From assembly GCA_035295665.1 (NCBI GenBank), contig DATGIQ010000002.1, forward strand, positions 1-15,400: a DNA stretch of 15,400 bases, written 5' to 3'. The notes beneath the pieces were generated by a model that saw only the letters and a program-made list of their open reading frames with translations, was not told the origin of the DNA and did no database searches. This document shows, piece after piece, positions 4,443 to 12,900 of the stretch. Made by a program: the position numbers and the translations under genes. The number at the start of each line of letters is the position of its first letter. Within the stretch, counting starts at the first letter, position 1. Origin of the DNA: DATGIQ01 sp035295665 (GTDB lineage Bacteria; Planctomycetota; Planctomycetia; Gemmatales; Gemmataceae).

Positions 4443-7286
4443 TCATCTCCGCGCTTCTTTGCGGAGGCTTTCGTACAGTGCGCGGGCTTTCTGGTGCCCC
4501 GGTTCATATTTCAAGGTGCATTCCAGACAGGTCAGGGCGCTGCTGCGTTGTTCTTGAGCCAGGTGCACGAGGGCCAGATTATAATGCACCGTGGCTGGAT
4601 CCACGCCGGTTTCCAGCGCATGCTCCAGATCGGCACAAGCTTGAGGATAGCGCTTCTCCTGGCAGTGCAGGATCCCCCGGTTCAGGGCTGCAACGCCCAG
4701 ATGAGGATCGAGCTGGAGAGCCGCATCGTAGTCGCGCAGGGCTCGATCGAGCCGACCCCACGCCTGGTAGGCCAAGGCGCGGTTATACAGGCAGCCCGCA
4801 TCTTCCGGTGCCAGGGCGGCGCAGGTCGTAAAGGCAAGGACAGCATCCTCGTACCGGCCAACACGGTAGGCACAAATTCCCTGGTAGAATCTTGGCCAAA
4901 GACCTTTAGGCTCGAGCTCGACCGCCTTTTGAAGCAGCGCGTCCGCCTCTGCCAGCTTCCCTGACTCCAGGAGAGCTCGCCCCAGAGCATAATGCTCCCA
5001 GGCCGTGCGTGGCGCCAGCTCGAGGCGACGCCGCGCGGCGGCTTGGGCCATCTCCTGTAGGCCCAACGCCTCCGCTTGCCTCTGCCGTTCATAACAGAGG
5101 ACCGCACTGGCACCGCAGATCGTTTCGGCTTCGTCCAGAATCCGCAAGGCACGCCGCCGTACCGCCACGGAGCGGTCCTTGGACACCCGGCGGACGCGCA
5201 GGTTCGTGTAGAGAATCGCGAGGTCGAGCAAATCCGCTTGAACACGCTGTTCGAGCTGGGGTGCACGGGACTGATCCGGTGGCACCGCTTCGGCCTCGGA
5301 CGGCAGGGGCCCGGTTGAGGAACCCGTGCGAGCTGCGTCAGCGGGCTCGCTCGCCAGCTGGTTCAGGATGAAGAAACGCTTGGCCCAAATTTGACCACAC
5401 GAAGTCTCGATCTCGGAGACGGCGGCCGGCGGCAAGAAGTTCACTTCGTAGAGCAGCCGAAACCGATCTGCAAGATGGTGCAGCTCTCGGGCAGCCTGTG
5501 CTCGCTGCGCCCGGCGTAATTCAGCGTTCAATTGCTGCGCCAGATCCTGGGTGCCGGGAAGGCTTTCGATCTGACTCAGGCCATGAGCGAAAGTAGCGAT
5601 GGCTGCATCGTACTGCTTTTCCTCGAGTTGCCGATCGCCTTCGGTCATCGCCGCCTGCGCGTGGTGGAGCTGATGGCGGACGTGAGTGAACACCAGAAGC
5701 CCCGATCCCGCGCCGGCGAGCAGCGCCAACAGAACCAAGGCCAGGACAGTTAGCGCATGCGGCCGCCGCCGCCGCCATTTCCGCCACCGCTCACTCGGGC
5801 TGCGGTTGCTGACGCCCCGCAGCGGCAGGTCAGTCAAATGGCGGAACAGATCCGTGGCCAGTGCCCCAGCGTCGGGATAACGGTCCCGCGGATCGAGGGC
5901 CAAGCATTTGGCCAGGATGTCTGCCACCCCGGCTCCCACGTGGGGATTGCACTTATTCAAACGCGGCAGGTCCAGGCGAGGAGCCAGCCTGTTTGGAGGG
6001 AAAGAGTCCCTCGACGGTCCCGATGGGCCCCTTCCCGTTTGTGAGCGGAGGAGCGTGTGCGAACGCCCGGCAGCATCCTCCCTATGTTCCGAAGGCGAAC
6101 TGGCCGGGAGTGGTCCGCCGAGGGCTTCATACAGGAGAAGGCCCAAGGAATATAAATCGGACCGGCCGTCCACGCGGACCGAGATGGGCCGCTGGTTCTG
6201 TAAGTCCGCCAAGGCAACCTGCTGCTCCGGCGACATGTAGGTGGGCGTGCCGCCGATCCACTTCGGCTGCTGTTCGCCGGGTTCAATCATTTCGTGGGCG
6301 AGATGGAAATCGAGCAGCATCGGCTGCGCATCGGCCGTCAGGAGGACGTTGGATGGCTTCACGTCCAGGTGGACCAAGCCCCGTTCGTGGGCGTATTTCA
6401 AGGCATCGGCGAGGCAAGCACCGATCCAACAAATGGCGTGCACATAGGAGGCCTGGGCCAGGAATTGGCGTGCCGGATCGCGCGACGGCCACTCCACACC
6501 GGCGGCGGCCTGAGCCTTGTCCAGAGCCCGCACGAGGTCTTGCCCCGTGCGTCGCGGAGCCGGTTGCGCTGCCAGCGCCGTCAGCAGCCAGCCCAGAGTG
6601 GCGCCGCCGAAATACGGCATGCACAGCGCACGCAGATTCCGCACCGAATCTTCCAGTACCGAGAAAAGCGGCATGATGTGGGTGTGCTGGAGACGAGCCA
6701 GCGAGAGATGCTCCTGGCCCAACCGCGGTGTGAACTTGAGGACGACGGGTCGATTCGCCAGGGAGATTTGCGTTGCCAGGAACACGCAGCCGTGTCCCCC
6801 TTGCCCCAACATCGCGAGCAGCCGGAAATCGCCCACCGACTCGCCGACGGCTGGGTAAGAAGGGGGCGAGCTTTCTTCGAGAATCTGATGGCAATCGAGC
6901 AGGATCTCCAGCTGGGCCTGCCATTGTGGAAACCGGCGTAGGATTTCGGCTCGGACGACGTCTTGCCCGAAATCGCGCCGCAGGCAGACTTCTTCCAGGA
7001 TTAGATCGACCGCAGCTTCGGGGTGATCCCATAGCTCAGGATAAAGCGCAAGAAGCTCTTCCGCCAGGACACAGGTTCCTTGGCTCCACGACTTGGCCAT
7101 CTCCTCGGTCAACCGAGCCACCAGGGCTTCGGCGTCGAAGGATGGAGGGGTCGCAGCGTTCGTCTCGGAAGGGGAGTTCCCCGGCCAGGACGCACTGGTA
7201 GAGCTCGCGGGTGCGGGCACGGGACGCCGCGGCGGAATGGGGATGCGGGCGCTGGAATGGGGGAAGTGGGACAAGGGATCTGCCAT
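4443..7286 (-). CDS. Membrane-anchored Ser/Thr kinase-like protein with C-terminal TPRs, 947 aa
   Basis: The ATG at 7286 lies 10 nt past the sigma-factor stop with GAAGG before it; longer frames would overlap the sigma gene. Residues 47-140 match the helical region that precedes many planctomycete kinase domains. The kinase domain (about 152-485) has a glycine loop LGQGGHGCV (160-168), K184, HLDVKPSN (306-313), DFH (326-328), SPE (352-354) and D377. HRD is HLD and DFG is DFH, so activity is uncertain, although lysine, catalytic Asp and Asn remain. A basic stop-transfer run (RKWRRRRPH) precedes one membrane helix (511-533). About five TPRs fill 764-940 and would lie outside the cytoplasm, with a helical region between. 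It is the last gene of a leftward operon and probably acts in signalling with the sigma factor. Confidence 0.9.
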   Translation of the reverse strand: MADPLSHFPHSSARIPIPPRRPVPAPASSTSASWPGNSPSETNAATPPSFDAEALVARLTEEMAKSWSQGTCVLAEELLALYPELWDHPEAAVDLILEEVCLRRDFGQDVVRAEILRRFPQWQAQLEILLDCHQILEESSPPSYPAVGESVGDFRLLAMLGQGGHGCVFLATQISLANRPVVLKFTPRLGQEHLSLARLQHTHIMPLFSVLEDSVRNLRALCMPYFGGATLGWLLTALAAQPAPRRTGQDLVRALDKAQAAAGVEWPSRDPARQFLAQASYVHAICWIGACLADALKYAHERGLVHLDVKPSNVLLTADAQPMLLDFHLAHEMIEPGEQQPKWIGGTPTYMSPEQQVALADLQNQRPISVRVDGRSDLYSLGLLLYEALGGPLPASSPSEHREDAAGRSHTLLRSQTGRGPSGPSRDSFPPNRLAPRLDLPRLNKCNPHVGAGVADILAKCLALDPRDRYPDAGALATDLFRHLTDLPLRGVSNRSPSERWRKWRRRRPHALTVLALVLLALLAGAGSGLLVFTHVRHQLHHAQAAMTEGDRQLEEKQYDAAIATFAHGLSQIESLPGTQDLAQQLNAELRRAQRAQAARELHHLADRFRLLYEVNFLPPAAVSEIETSCGQIWAKRFFILNQLASEPADAARTGSSTGPLPSEAEAVPPDQSRAPQLEQRVQADLLDLAILYTNLRVRRVSKDRSVAVRRRALRILDEAETICGASAVLCYERQRQAEALGLQEMAQAAARRRLELAPRTAWEHYALGRALLESGKLAEADALLQKAVELEPKGLWPRFYQGICAYRVGRYEDAVLAFTTCAALAPEDAGCLYNRALAYQAWGRLDRALRDYDAALQLDPHLGVAALNRGILHCQEKRYPQACADLEHALETGVDPATVHYNLALVHLAQEQRSSALTCLECTLKYEPGHQKARALYESLRKEARR

Positions 7287-7296
7287 AGGCCAGCCT

Positions 7297-7881
7297 TCAC
7301 CGTTTGTTCGGCACGACTGGCCTATGTTTGAAAGCCAGCCGGCGCGCCAGGTCACGCAGAATGCGGCGAATACTGCCCGGGTGGAGGCCCGTGCGGGCGG
7401 CAATCTCAGCCAGCGGTATGCCTTCCCGCCGGAGGCGCAGCAACTCTTGGTGCGCCGGCGGGCAGAGTGCCAACAATTGCTCCCACAAGTCTTCTGCCTG
7501 CACGATATCACTCGGCGTGGGTTGGCGGGAGGCGGCGAACGGTTCGGCTTCGAATCCGGCCAGCGGTTGTTCCTTCTCCACGGCCAAGCGATTGCGGCGA
7601 AACCGATCGTTAAACCGATTGCAGGTTACGCGGATCAAGAAGGCCCGGAGGTGGTTGGCATCGGTGAAGTGGAGATCGCCTTCCCGAACATCCCGCAGCA
7701 GGTCGACCCAGATGGATTGCACGATATCCGTGGAATCGAACTTGGTACGCAGCTTGATCGGGAGGCGGCGGCGGACAATTTTGCGGAGATACGGCTCGTA
7801 AGCCAAGAATACCTGCTCCGCCGCCAATGCGTCGGCGCTGGAGAGTTTCATGAGCAAGGCGTCAAGCGGGTTGGCATTCAT
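7297..7881 (-). CDS. ECF-type RNA polymerase sigma factor, 194 aa
   Basis: The product has the two-domain layout of extracytoplasmic-function sigma factors. Region 2 spans about residues 18-95 (LAYEPYLRKIVRRRLP, FDSTDIVQSIWVDLL, HLRAFLIRVTCNRFNDRFRR). Region 4 spans about 128-184 and ends in a helix-turn-helix (PLAEIAARTGLHPGSIRRILRDLARRL). The DSTDIVQS wording is typical of planctomycete ECF groups that sit beside protein kinases. The ATG at 7881 is chosen because it follows the upstream stop by 10 nt with GAGG nearby; longer frames run into the upstream gene. No anti-sigma factor of a known family is adjacent, so control may run through the kinase or the upstream membrane protein; this is inference. 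Confidence 0.92.
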   Translation of the reverse strand: MNANPLDALLMKLSSADALAAEQVFLAYEPYLRKIVRRRLPIKLRTKFDSTDIVQSIWVDLLRDVREGDLHFTDANHLRAFLIRVTCNRFNDRFRRNRLAVEKEQPLAGFEAEPFAASRQPTPSDIVQAEDLWEQLLALCPPAHQELLRLRREGIPLAEIAARTGLHPGSIRRILRDLARRLAFKHRPVVPNKR

Positions 7882-7891
7882 GCTCCACGCC

Positions 7892-9475
7892 TCATTGGAA
7901 AGCGGAAAACTGGCCGAAATTCGGTAGGCAGACGCCGGGTGCCGCGTCTTCCGGGTTGGCAGCCCCAAGCCGGGGAACCAAGGCAAAGGGCGAGCCACGC
8001 GTCGGCCGCCGCGCTTGACGGCGGGCAACTTCGCATGCCATCGCTGCTGCCACTACCACCGCCCCCGACGAGAGGAGCAAACCGATCTGTTTATCGGTGG
8101 CGTGGTTTCCCAGATTGTTTACCATCTCAAAAAAGCTTTGCACCTCCGCACGCAACGAGGAGAAATCCAGGGCCAGGCCATCGGTGAGAAGCTCATGCTG
8201 CTGCGGAGATGCGTTGGTGAAGTCATCCTCCACAGCCGCGGGTTCGGGCAGTAAGGAGACGGCCGAGGTAATGATCTCCACCGTCCGGGGGTACGGGACC
8301 TTATCATCGAGGCTTGGCCTTGAACGGGTTTCTGCAATCGCGATGCGCTCTTCACCGGGGCGTTGACTTGCCTCTTCGATTGGCCCGCAGGCCTGCGGAC
8401 TTGCGGCCACAACGGGATTTCGATTGCTGGGTTCCGGCTCGGGACCCGCTTGCGGAGCCTGTAGGTGCAGTTCTTCATGTGCCGTGCCTGCGCCATCGGC
8501 GGTGTGCGGTTTTCCATCCGAGGAAGCGATCGGACTTCGCCCGTCGCCATCAGAGGCACTGCCGTTGACGGGACTGTGCTGCCTCTTGTCCGCCGTGCTA
8601 TCTTGGCCGGCGGGCGCGGAATCCGCACCATCCAGCGCTCCGACGCTCCCACCCGACGTGCTGGGATTACTCTTCGTGTCCGGACCTGAGTCGACGGGAT
8701 TCTTCGGGGTGTTCCCCTGGCTATCCGGCCGACTGTTCCGTGCCGGATCGTGCGGGCTATCATGGGTGCCGCTGAAGGGAGCTGGCGGGGCGGGCGTCCC
8801 GGAGGCCGTTCCGCTGGGGGGAGGACTGGGGTTACCGCCGGTTTGATTGCCGTCGCCATTCGCGTCCGTGCTTTTCGACCGGTCCGGACTGCCATCCGAA
8901 CCACGCGGGACTTCGCCCTGCACTTTGGTTGTGCCGTCTTCTGGATTCCCGCTGCTTTCGCTTTGGCCGCGGGATGGATCCCCCTGGCTGGGCCCTGGAT
9001 CGCCGGGGTCATCCCCTTGCATACCACCCGGGCCATTGTCTCCTGGTCCTTGAGGTTGATTGCTGAGGCTCGTGTCGGAAGGGACCAGTTGGATGCTCAC
9101 GGGAGCAGATGGGACAGCGAGCTGCGAATCGAGCTCGGAAGCCTGCGGAGCATTTTTGCTGCCGCTGGGTGGCGCGTCGCCGGGGTTATCATTCTGGGTG
9201 GGTTGCTGGTCGCCCGGGTTACTGTTTTGGGCCGGTTGTTGACCGCCCGAACCATTCTGCGGATCTGCGAGGGTCGTTAGCTGGGTGGAATCGTCCAAGG
9301 GCGGTTGGGGGCCGTCGGTCAGTTTGGGGCTGGAAGCCAGGATGGAGAGCACCGTGCGGGTCTCGAGAGTTTCGAGAAACGGCTGACGACGCCGAGCAGG
9401 GGGCTTGGCGAGCTGGGCTCGGGCAACTTGGCGATGCCGAACTCTCAGCAGTGATCTCAGAAGACCCAGACCCAT
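7892..9475 (-). CDS. Low-complexity surface-type protein with LExLExR motif and C-terminal membrane helix, 527 aa
   Basis: The N terminus is very basic and carries FLETLETRTVLS (residues 33-44), the LExLExR-type motif often found at the start of large exported planctomycete proteins. Residues 50-400 are disordered, rich in Gly, Pro, Ser, Asp, Asn and Gln, with an 11-residue tandem repeat (QQPxQNxNPGD, 79-100). Residues 395-460 look folded (TVEIITSAVSLLPEP, LALDFSSLRAEVQSFFEMV). One membrane helix follows (464-482, IGLLLSSGAVVVAAAMACEV), then a basic flank RRQARRPTRG and a 30-residue tail. A likely topology is a disordered outer region with a short cytoplasmic tail. It is the first gene of the sigma/kinase operon, with a 10-bp gap to the sigma gene. 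A role as sensor or regulator of the sigma factor is inference. GGAAGGA lies about 12 nt before the ATG. Confidence 0.8.
   Translation of the reverse strand: MGLGLLRSLLRVRHRQVARAQLAKPPARRRQPFLETLETRTVLSILASSPKLTDGPQPPLDDSTQLTTLADPQNGSGGQQPAQNSNPGDQQPTQNDNPGDAPPSGSKNAPQASELDSQLAVPSAPVSIQLVPSDTSLSNQPQGPGDNGPGGMQGDDPGDPGPSQGDPSRGQSESSGNPEDGTTKVQGEVPRGSDGSPDRSKSTDANGDGNQTGGNPSPPPSGTASGTPAPPAPFSGTHDSPHDPARNSRPDSQGNTPKNPVDSGPDTKSNPSTSGGSVGALDGADSAPAGQDSTADKRQHSPVNGSASDGDGRSPIASSDGKPHTADGAGTAHEELHLQAPQAGPEPEPSNRNPVVAASPQACGPIEEASQRPGEERIAIAETRSRPSLDDKVPYPRTVEIITSAVSLLPEPAAVEDDFTNASPQQHELLTDGLALDFSSLRAEVQSFFEMVNNLGNHATDKQIGLLLSSGAVVVAAAMACEVARRQARRPTRGSPFALVPRLGAANPEDAAPGVCLPNFGQFSAFQ
9176..9241 (-). 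repeat. 33-nt tandem repeat (two units) in the surface-type gene
   Basis: Two adjacent 33-nt units encode QQPAQNSNPGD and QQPTQNDNPGD. They sit in the disordered region, differ mostly by single-base changes, and suggest local duplication of the linker. Confidence 0.7.
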
Positions 9476-9629
9476 ACCGATACCCGAATCCTTCCTGACG
9501 AAGCAGCTGGCCTTGCTACCGAAGCGTCAGAACTGTGCCAGCGACCAGCACTCCGGGGATGCGCCCAGAGGCTCTAGTGGATCCACAGCTCCGGCTTCAG
9601 GCGCGGGTCGTTCTCTTACCTGTCGGCTC

Positions 9630-9792
9630 GTTCCTCGTATCCCGATCGCAGTTTGGGATCCCGCCCTCATTGGCCCGGCTTCTGTGTGGTGTGTGACGGC
9701 GAGCACCGTGTCCCCGTCTCTGTCGCGCAGGGGTCTTGCAATCCGTACGGCATATTGAACCCCGCCGTGGAGAAACTGTTCCGCGTATCCCG
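9630..9792 (-). promoter_or_regulatory. Direct repeat with GGAAC core upstream of the sigma/kinase operon
   Basis: GTTCCTCGTATCCCG (9630-9644) and GTTCCGCGTATCCCG (9778-9792) match at 14 of 15 positions, 148 bp apart. On the leftward strand they read CGGGATACGMGGAAC. GGAAC is a common core of ECF sigma -35 elements, so these may be sigma or regulator sites. A third GGAAC lies at 9800-9804. No shared -10 is seen. Confidence 0.35.
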
Positions 9793-9848
9793 GATGTCGG
9801 TTCCACGCTCCTGGACGGGAGTCCTTTTCTCCCGCCGGTGCATCGAAC

Positions 9849-9870
9849 TTGGGATGGACATCCATCCCAA
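9849..9870. repeat. Perfect 10-bp inverted repeat
   Basis: TTGGGATGGA (9849-9858) and its exact complement (9861-9870) are separated by two bases. It lies 65 bp past the smc stop. The tight spacing suits a dimeric protein-binding site; as a hairpin it would have 8 bp and a 6-nt loop, without a U-tail. Confidence 0.6.
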
Positions 9871-9886
9871 CTTTCACCGGGAGGCG

Positions 9887-9908
9887 AACGGATCGAGACC
9901 TATCCGTT
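9887..9908. repeat. 7-bp inverted repeat after smc
   Basis: AACGGAT (9887-9893) pairs with ATCCGTT (9902-9908) across an 8-nt loop, 26 bp past the smc stop on the leftward strand. It may mark the smc transcript end, but no U-tract follows on that strand. Confidence 0.5.
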
Positions 9909-9934
9909 TATTAGGTCCCATTTTGTTCGCGGCG

Positions 9935-12900
9935 TCAAGTTTTTTCTGGCACAATCTTTTGAAGGGAATGCGTAGCGGAAAAGTGCGTGGAATCTGCATT
10001 CGTACCCTGGGCTCCGTTAGCCGTGCCGTTCACCGGGGCCGCCGAAGGAGGGCCCTCCTCCGGCCAATCTTCGAAACGAACAGCCACGCGCTTGGAAATC
10101 CCCGATTCCTGCATCGTCACGCCGTAAAGCACGTCAGCCACCGCCATGGTTCGTTTCGAATGGGTGATGATGATGAAATGAGAACGATCCAGGAACTCGC
10201 GCAGGACCGCCGTGAAGCGGCCAATGTTGGCTTCGTCCAGGGCCGCGTCCACTTCATCGAGAATGCAGAATGGACTCGGCTTGCTGCGGAAAATGGCCAA
10301 GAGCAGGGCGACGGCCGTCATCGTTTTCTCGCCACCGCTCATGAGCGAGATACTGCGCAGCTCCTTTCCGGGTGGACGTGCAATGACCTCGATCCCGCTC
10401 TCCAAGATATCGGCTTCGTCCTCGAGGACGACGTCCGCCATGCCGCCGCCGAACAGTTTGCGGAACAGCTCCTGGAAATGCGTGCGGATGGTGGCGAACG
10501 CCTCGGTGAAGAGCCGGCGGCTGTCGTGATTAATCTTGGCAATGATCTCTTCAAGGGATCTCTTGGCGGCCGTCAAATCTTCAAACTGGCTTCGCAACGT
10601 TGCCGCCCGTGTCTCCAATTCGGCCAGCTCCTTGAGGGAGTCCAGGTTAACGCTTCCGAGGCGATCAAGTTTTCGCCGCAATTCGGCGATTTCGTCATTT
10701 GCAGCCGGCGACTGCGTGGATGGAGCTTGTTCGATGGTTGCCTCGTCGGACCCATCCATTGCCCAGCGTCCGCTCGCCACGGCCAGCCGGTGCACCTCGG
10801 CCAAATCCAGCTGATAATCTTCGCGCAGCCGATCAACCAGTGTGTCCTGGCGATGACGCAAATCGCTGACTTCCAGCTCTCGAGCATGCGCCTGTTCTTG
10901 CTGAGTCCGCCAGCCATTACGGGCTGCCTGGGACCGCTCGGCCAGGGAATGTCGCTCCTGCCGTTGCCGCTCGCGCATGCTGATCAGCTCCGCCAGCTGC
11001 CGTTCTGCGGACTCCTTTTCCAGGTACCACCTCGCCAGGGCGGCTGAAGCCTTGAGCAAGGTGCGCTGACTCTCAGCCAGCCGTGTCCGCGCAGCGCTCA
11101 AATGCTGTTCGCTCTGGAGACGTTCCTGCCGGCGCTGATTGAGGTCTGTTTCCGTCTGCCGGTACCGGGCTTGAAGCGCCGCCAGCCGTTCCTCCGCCTG
11201 GGCCAACGTCACCTTGGCGGCCGTGCATGCTTGCTGGTGCTGCTGCCGCTGTTGATCTCGTTCGCGGATCTCGCGGGCTGCTTGCTCGAGGCGACCCTGA
11301 ATGATCTGGACCTGGCGTTCCGCTGCCTCGGCGCGCTGGTTGGCACTGTGCCAGGCTTGCTCCAGGTTTTCGATCTCCTGCTCGACCTCGCTGATCTCAC
11401 TCTGGCTGAGGATCACTTCTTCGTGCAGGCCATCGCGGCGCTCACGGTGTTGACCAAGACGCGAACGCAGGTCGGCAGCTTGTTCGGCCAATACTTCGGT
11501 CTCTCGCTGGAGCGTTCCCAGGTGCGCTTCCAAGGCTACCAAGCGGCCGCGCAGGTCCACGAGGTCCTGTTCCCGCTCGTGGATCCGCTGGTCGAGGACA
11601 ACGATTTGTTCGCGCAGCTCACGCAATTCGCTCTTGCGGGAGAGGATGCCGGTCTCGGCGTGGTGCGTCCCCATTGTAAGCGTGCCGTCGGTTTCGAGCA
11701 GCTCACCCTGCATCGTGACGAAGCGGTAGCCGGCCGATTGTGCAGCAAGGGCCCGTGCCGTGGACAAATCGCGAACGAGGAGCGTCCGACTCAGGAGCCG
11801 TGCGGGCAGGTCCGCCAACTCGGCGTTCTCACAAATCACCACATCTTCTGCCAGCGCCACCGCGCCGGGATAGACCGTCACGGGGTCCGGCGCCGGCGGC
11901 GTGCCGACCGCGCTCAGCGCCGAAAGGTCGAACCCGCGGTCCGGAGTTTCCGGTGTGTGGGGGATTACCCGCGTGAGCGGCAGGAAGCTGACTCGGCCGG
12001 AGAAAGGCTGCGTCTGTTGCCCCATCGCCTGATGCAGCATCTCCGTGTCGCGGACCAAGAAGCGCTGGGCACGCTCTCCGAGGGCAAGGTCGATCAAGGG
12101 TGCATATTCCCGCCGCACGGTGAGGAAATCGGCCACCATGCCGAGAACCGTTCGCCACGGACCCGGTTCGGGTTGCTCCAGCAAGGCGAAGACTTCGCGG
12201 ACACCTGCTCCCAGTCCCTCGTGGCTTCGCTCCAGGCCTTCGAGGACATCCACACGGCTCGCCAAGCCGCTGCGGCGCGCACGGAGGTCGGCGATCTGCT
12301 GCTGAGTCTCTTCGTGCCGATGCCGCAGGCTCTCCTGCTCTTGCCGCTGGTTCGCCAATTCTTGCCGGGAGGCCGTGAGCTTGGCCTGGAGCGTCTCGTC
12401 CGCTTCGCTGAGTTCTTCCAGTTCCAGGTCGATCGAGGCCAAATCTTCGGTGGCCTGCTCCGTCTTCAGCCGCAGCCGCTCGCGCTCCCGCCGGAGGTTA
12501 TCGACCTGAGCCTTGAAGCTGACCGCATCGTTCTGGAGCCGGGCCGCCAGCCGCATCTGATCGAGATGACTGGCCTTGTCGGCCTCGACCTGGTTTTGCA
12601 ATTCCGTCAGCCGGCCGACGGTCGCTTGCAATTCCTGTTCGAGGGCTTCAACGCCCTGTCGGTGAACCTGGCATTGGGCGTCCACGCGACGGAGGTCCTG
12701 GGCGGCCAGGCCAGCGGCCTCGGCGAGAGCGTTGACGCGGCCATCCAGTTCGCTCAAGCGAGCCCGCATCTGGGTTAGGTTTTTCTCCAGATCGGCGGAC
12801 AGTGTCCATTCATGCGTGGAGGTCGTCTCCTCGGCAGTGATTTGCTGGCGGGCCTGGGCCAGGGCCATTTCCTGGGCGTGGGTGGCTTCGTCGAGCCGAG

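Larger units (their letters stand above)
9476..9934. other. Long leader/intergenic region between smc and the sigma/kinase operon
   Basis: No convincing gene lies here. A 116-residue leftward frame (9527-9877) lacks a ribosome site and family motifs. The stretch should hold the promoter of the leftward operon; no standard -35/-10 pair is clear. It contains a 15-nt direct repeat and two perfect inverted repeats, listed separately. Confidence 0.5.

Noticed and set aside
7287..7511. Longer N terminus for the kinase
   Set aside because: It would run through the 3' end of the sigma gene in another frame and has a cysteine/arginine-rich, non-kinase composition.
7093..8187. Rightward open frame of 364 codons
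   Set aside because: It lies opposite the sigma-factor gene and ends of its neighbours; composition reads as antisense of a GC-rich coding region.
9527..9877. Leftward 116-residue frame starting VGMDVHPKF, at first sight like a transposase start
   Set aside because: No ribosome site, no DDE or DEDD motif, and it overlaps the inverted repeat at its first codons. More likely untranslated leader.
9653..11047. Rightward open frame of 464 codons over the smc 3' end
   Set aside because: It is opposite the conserved SMC C-terminal head and has no recognisable domain or ribosome site.
11102..12778. Long rightward open frame (558 codons) opposite smc
   Set aside because: It is the antisense shadow of the SMC coiled coil and hinge. 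The leftward frame has full SMC motifs; this one has none.
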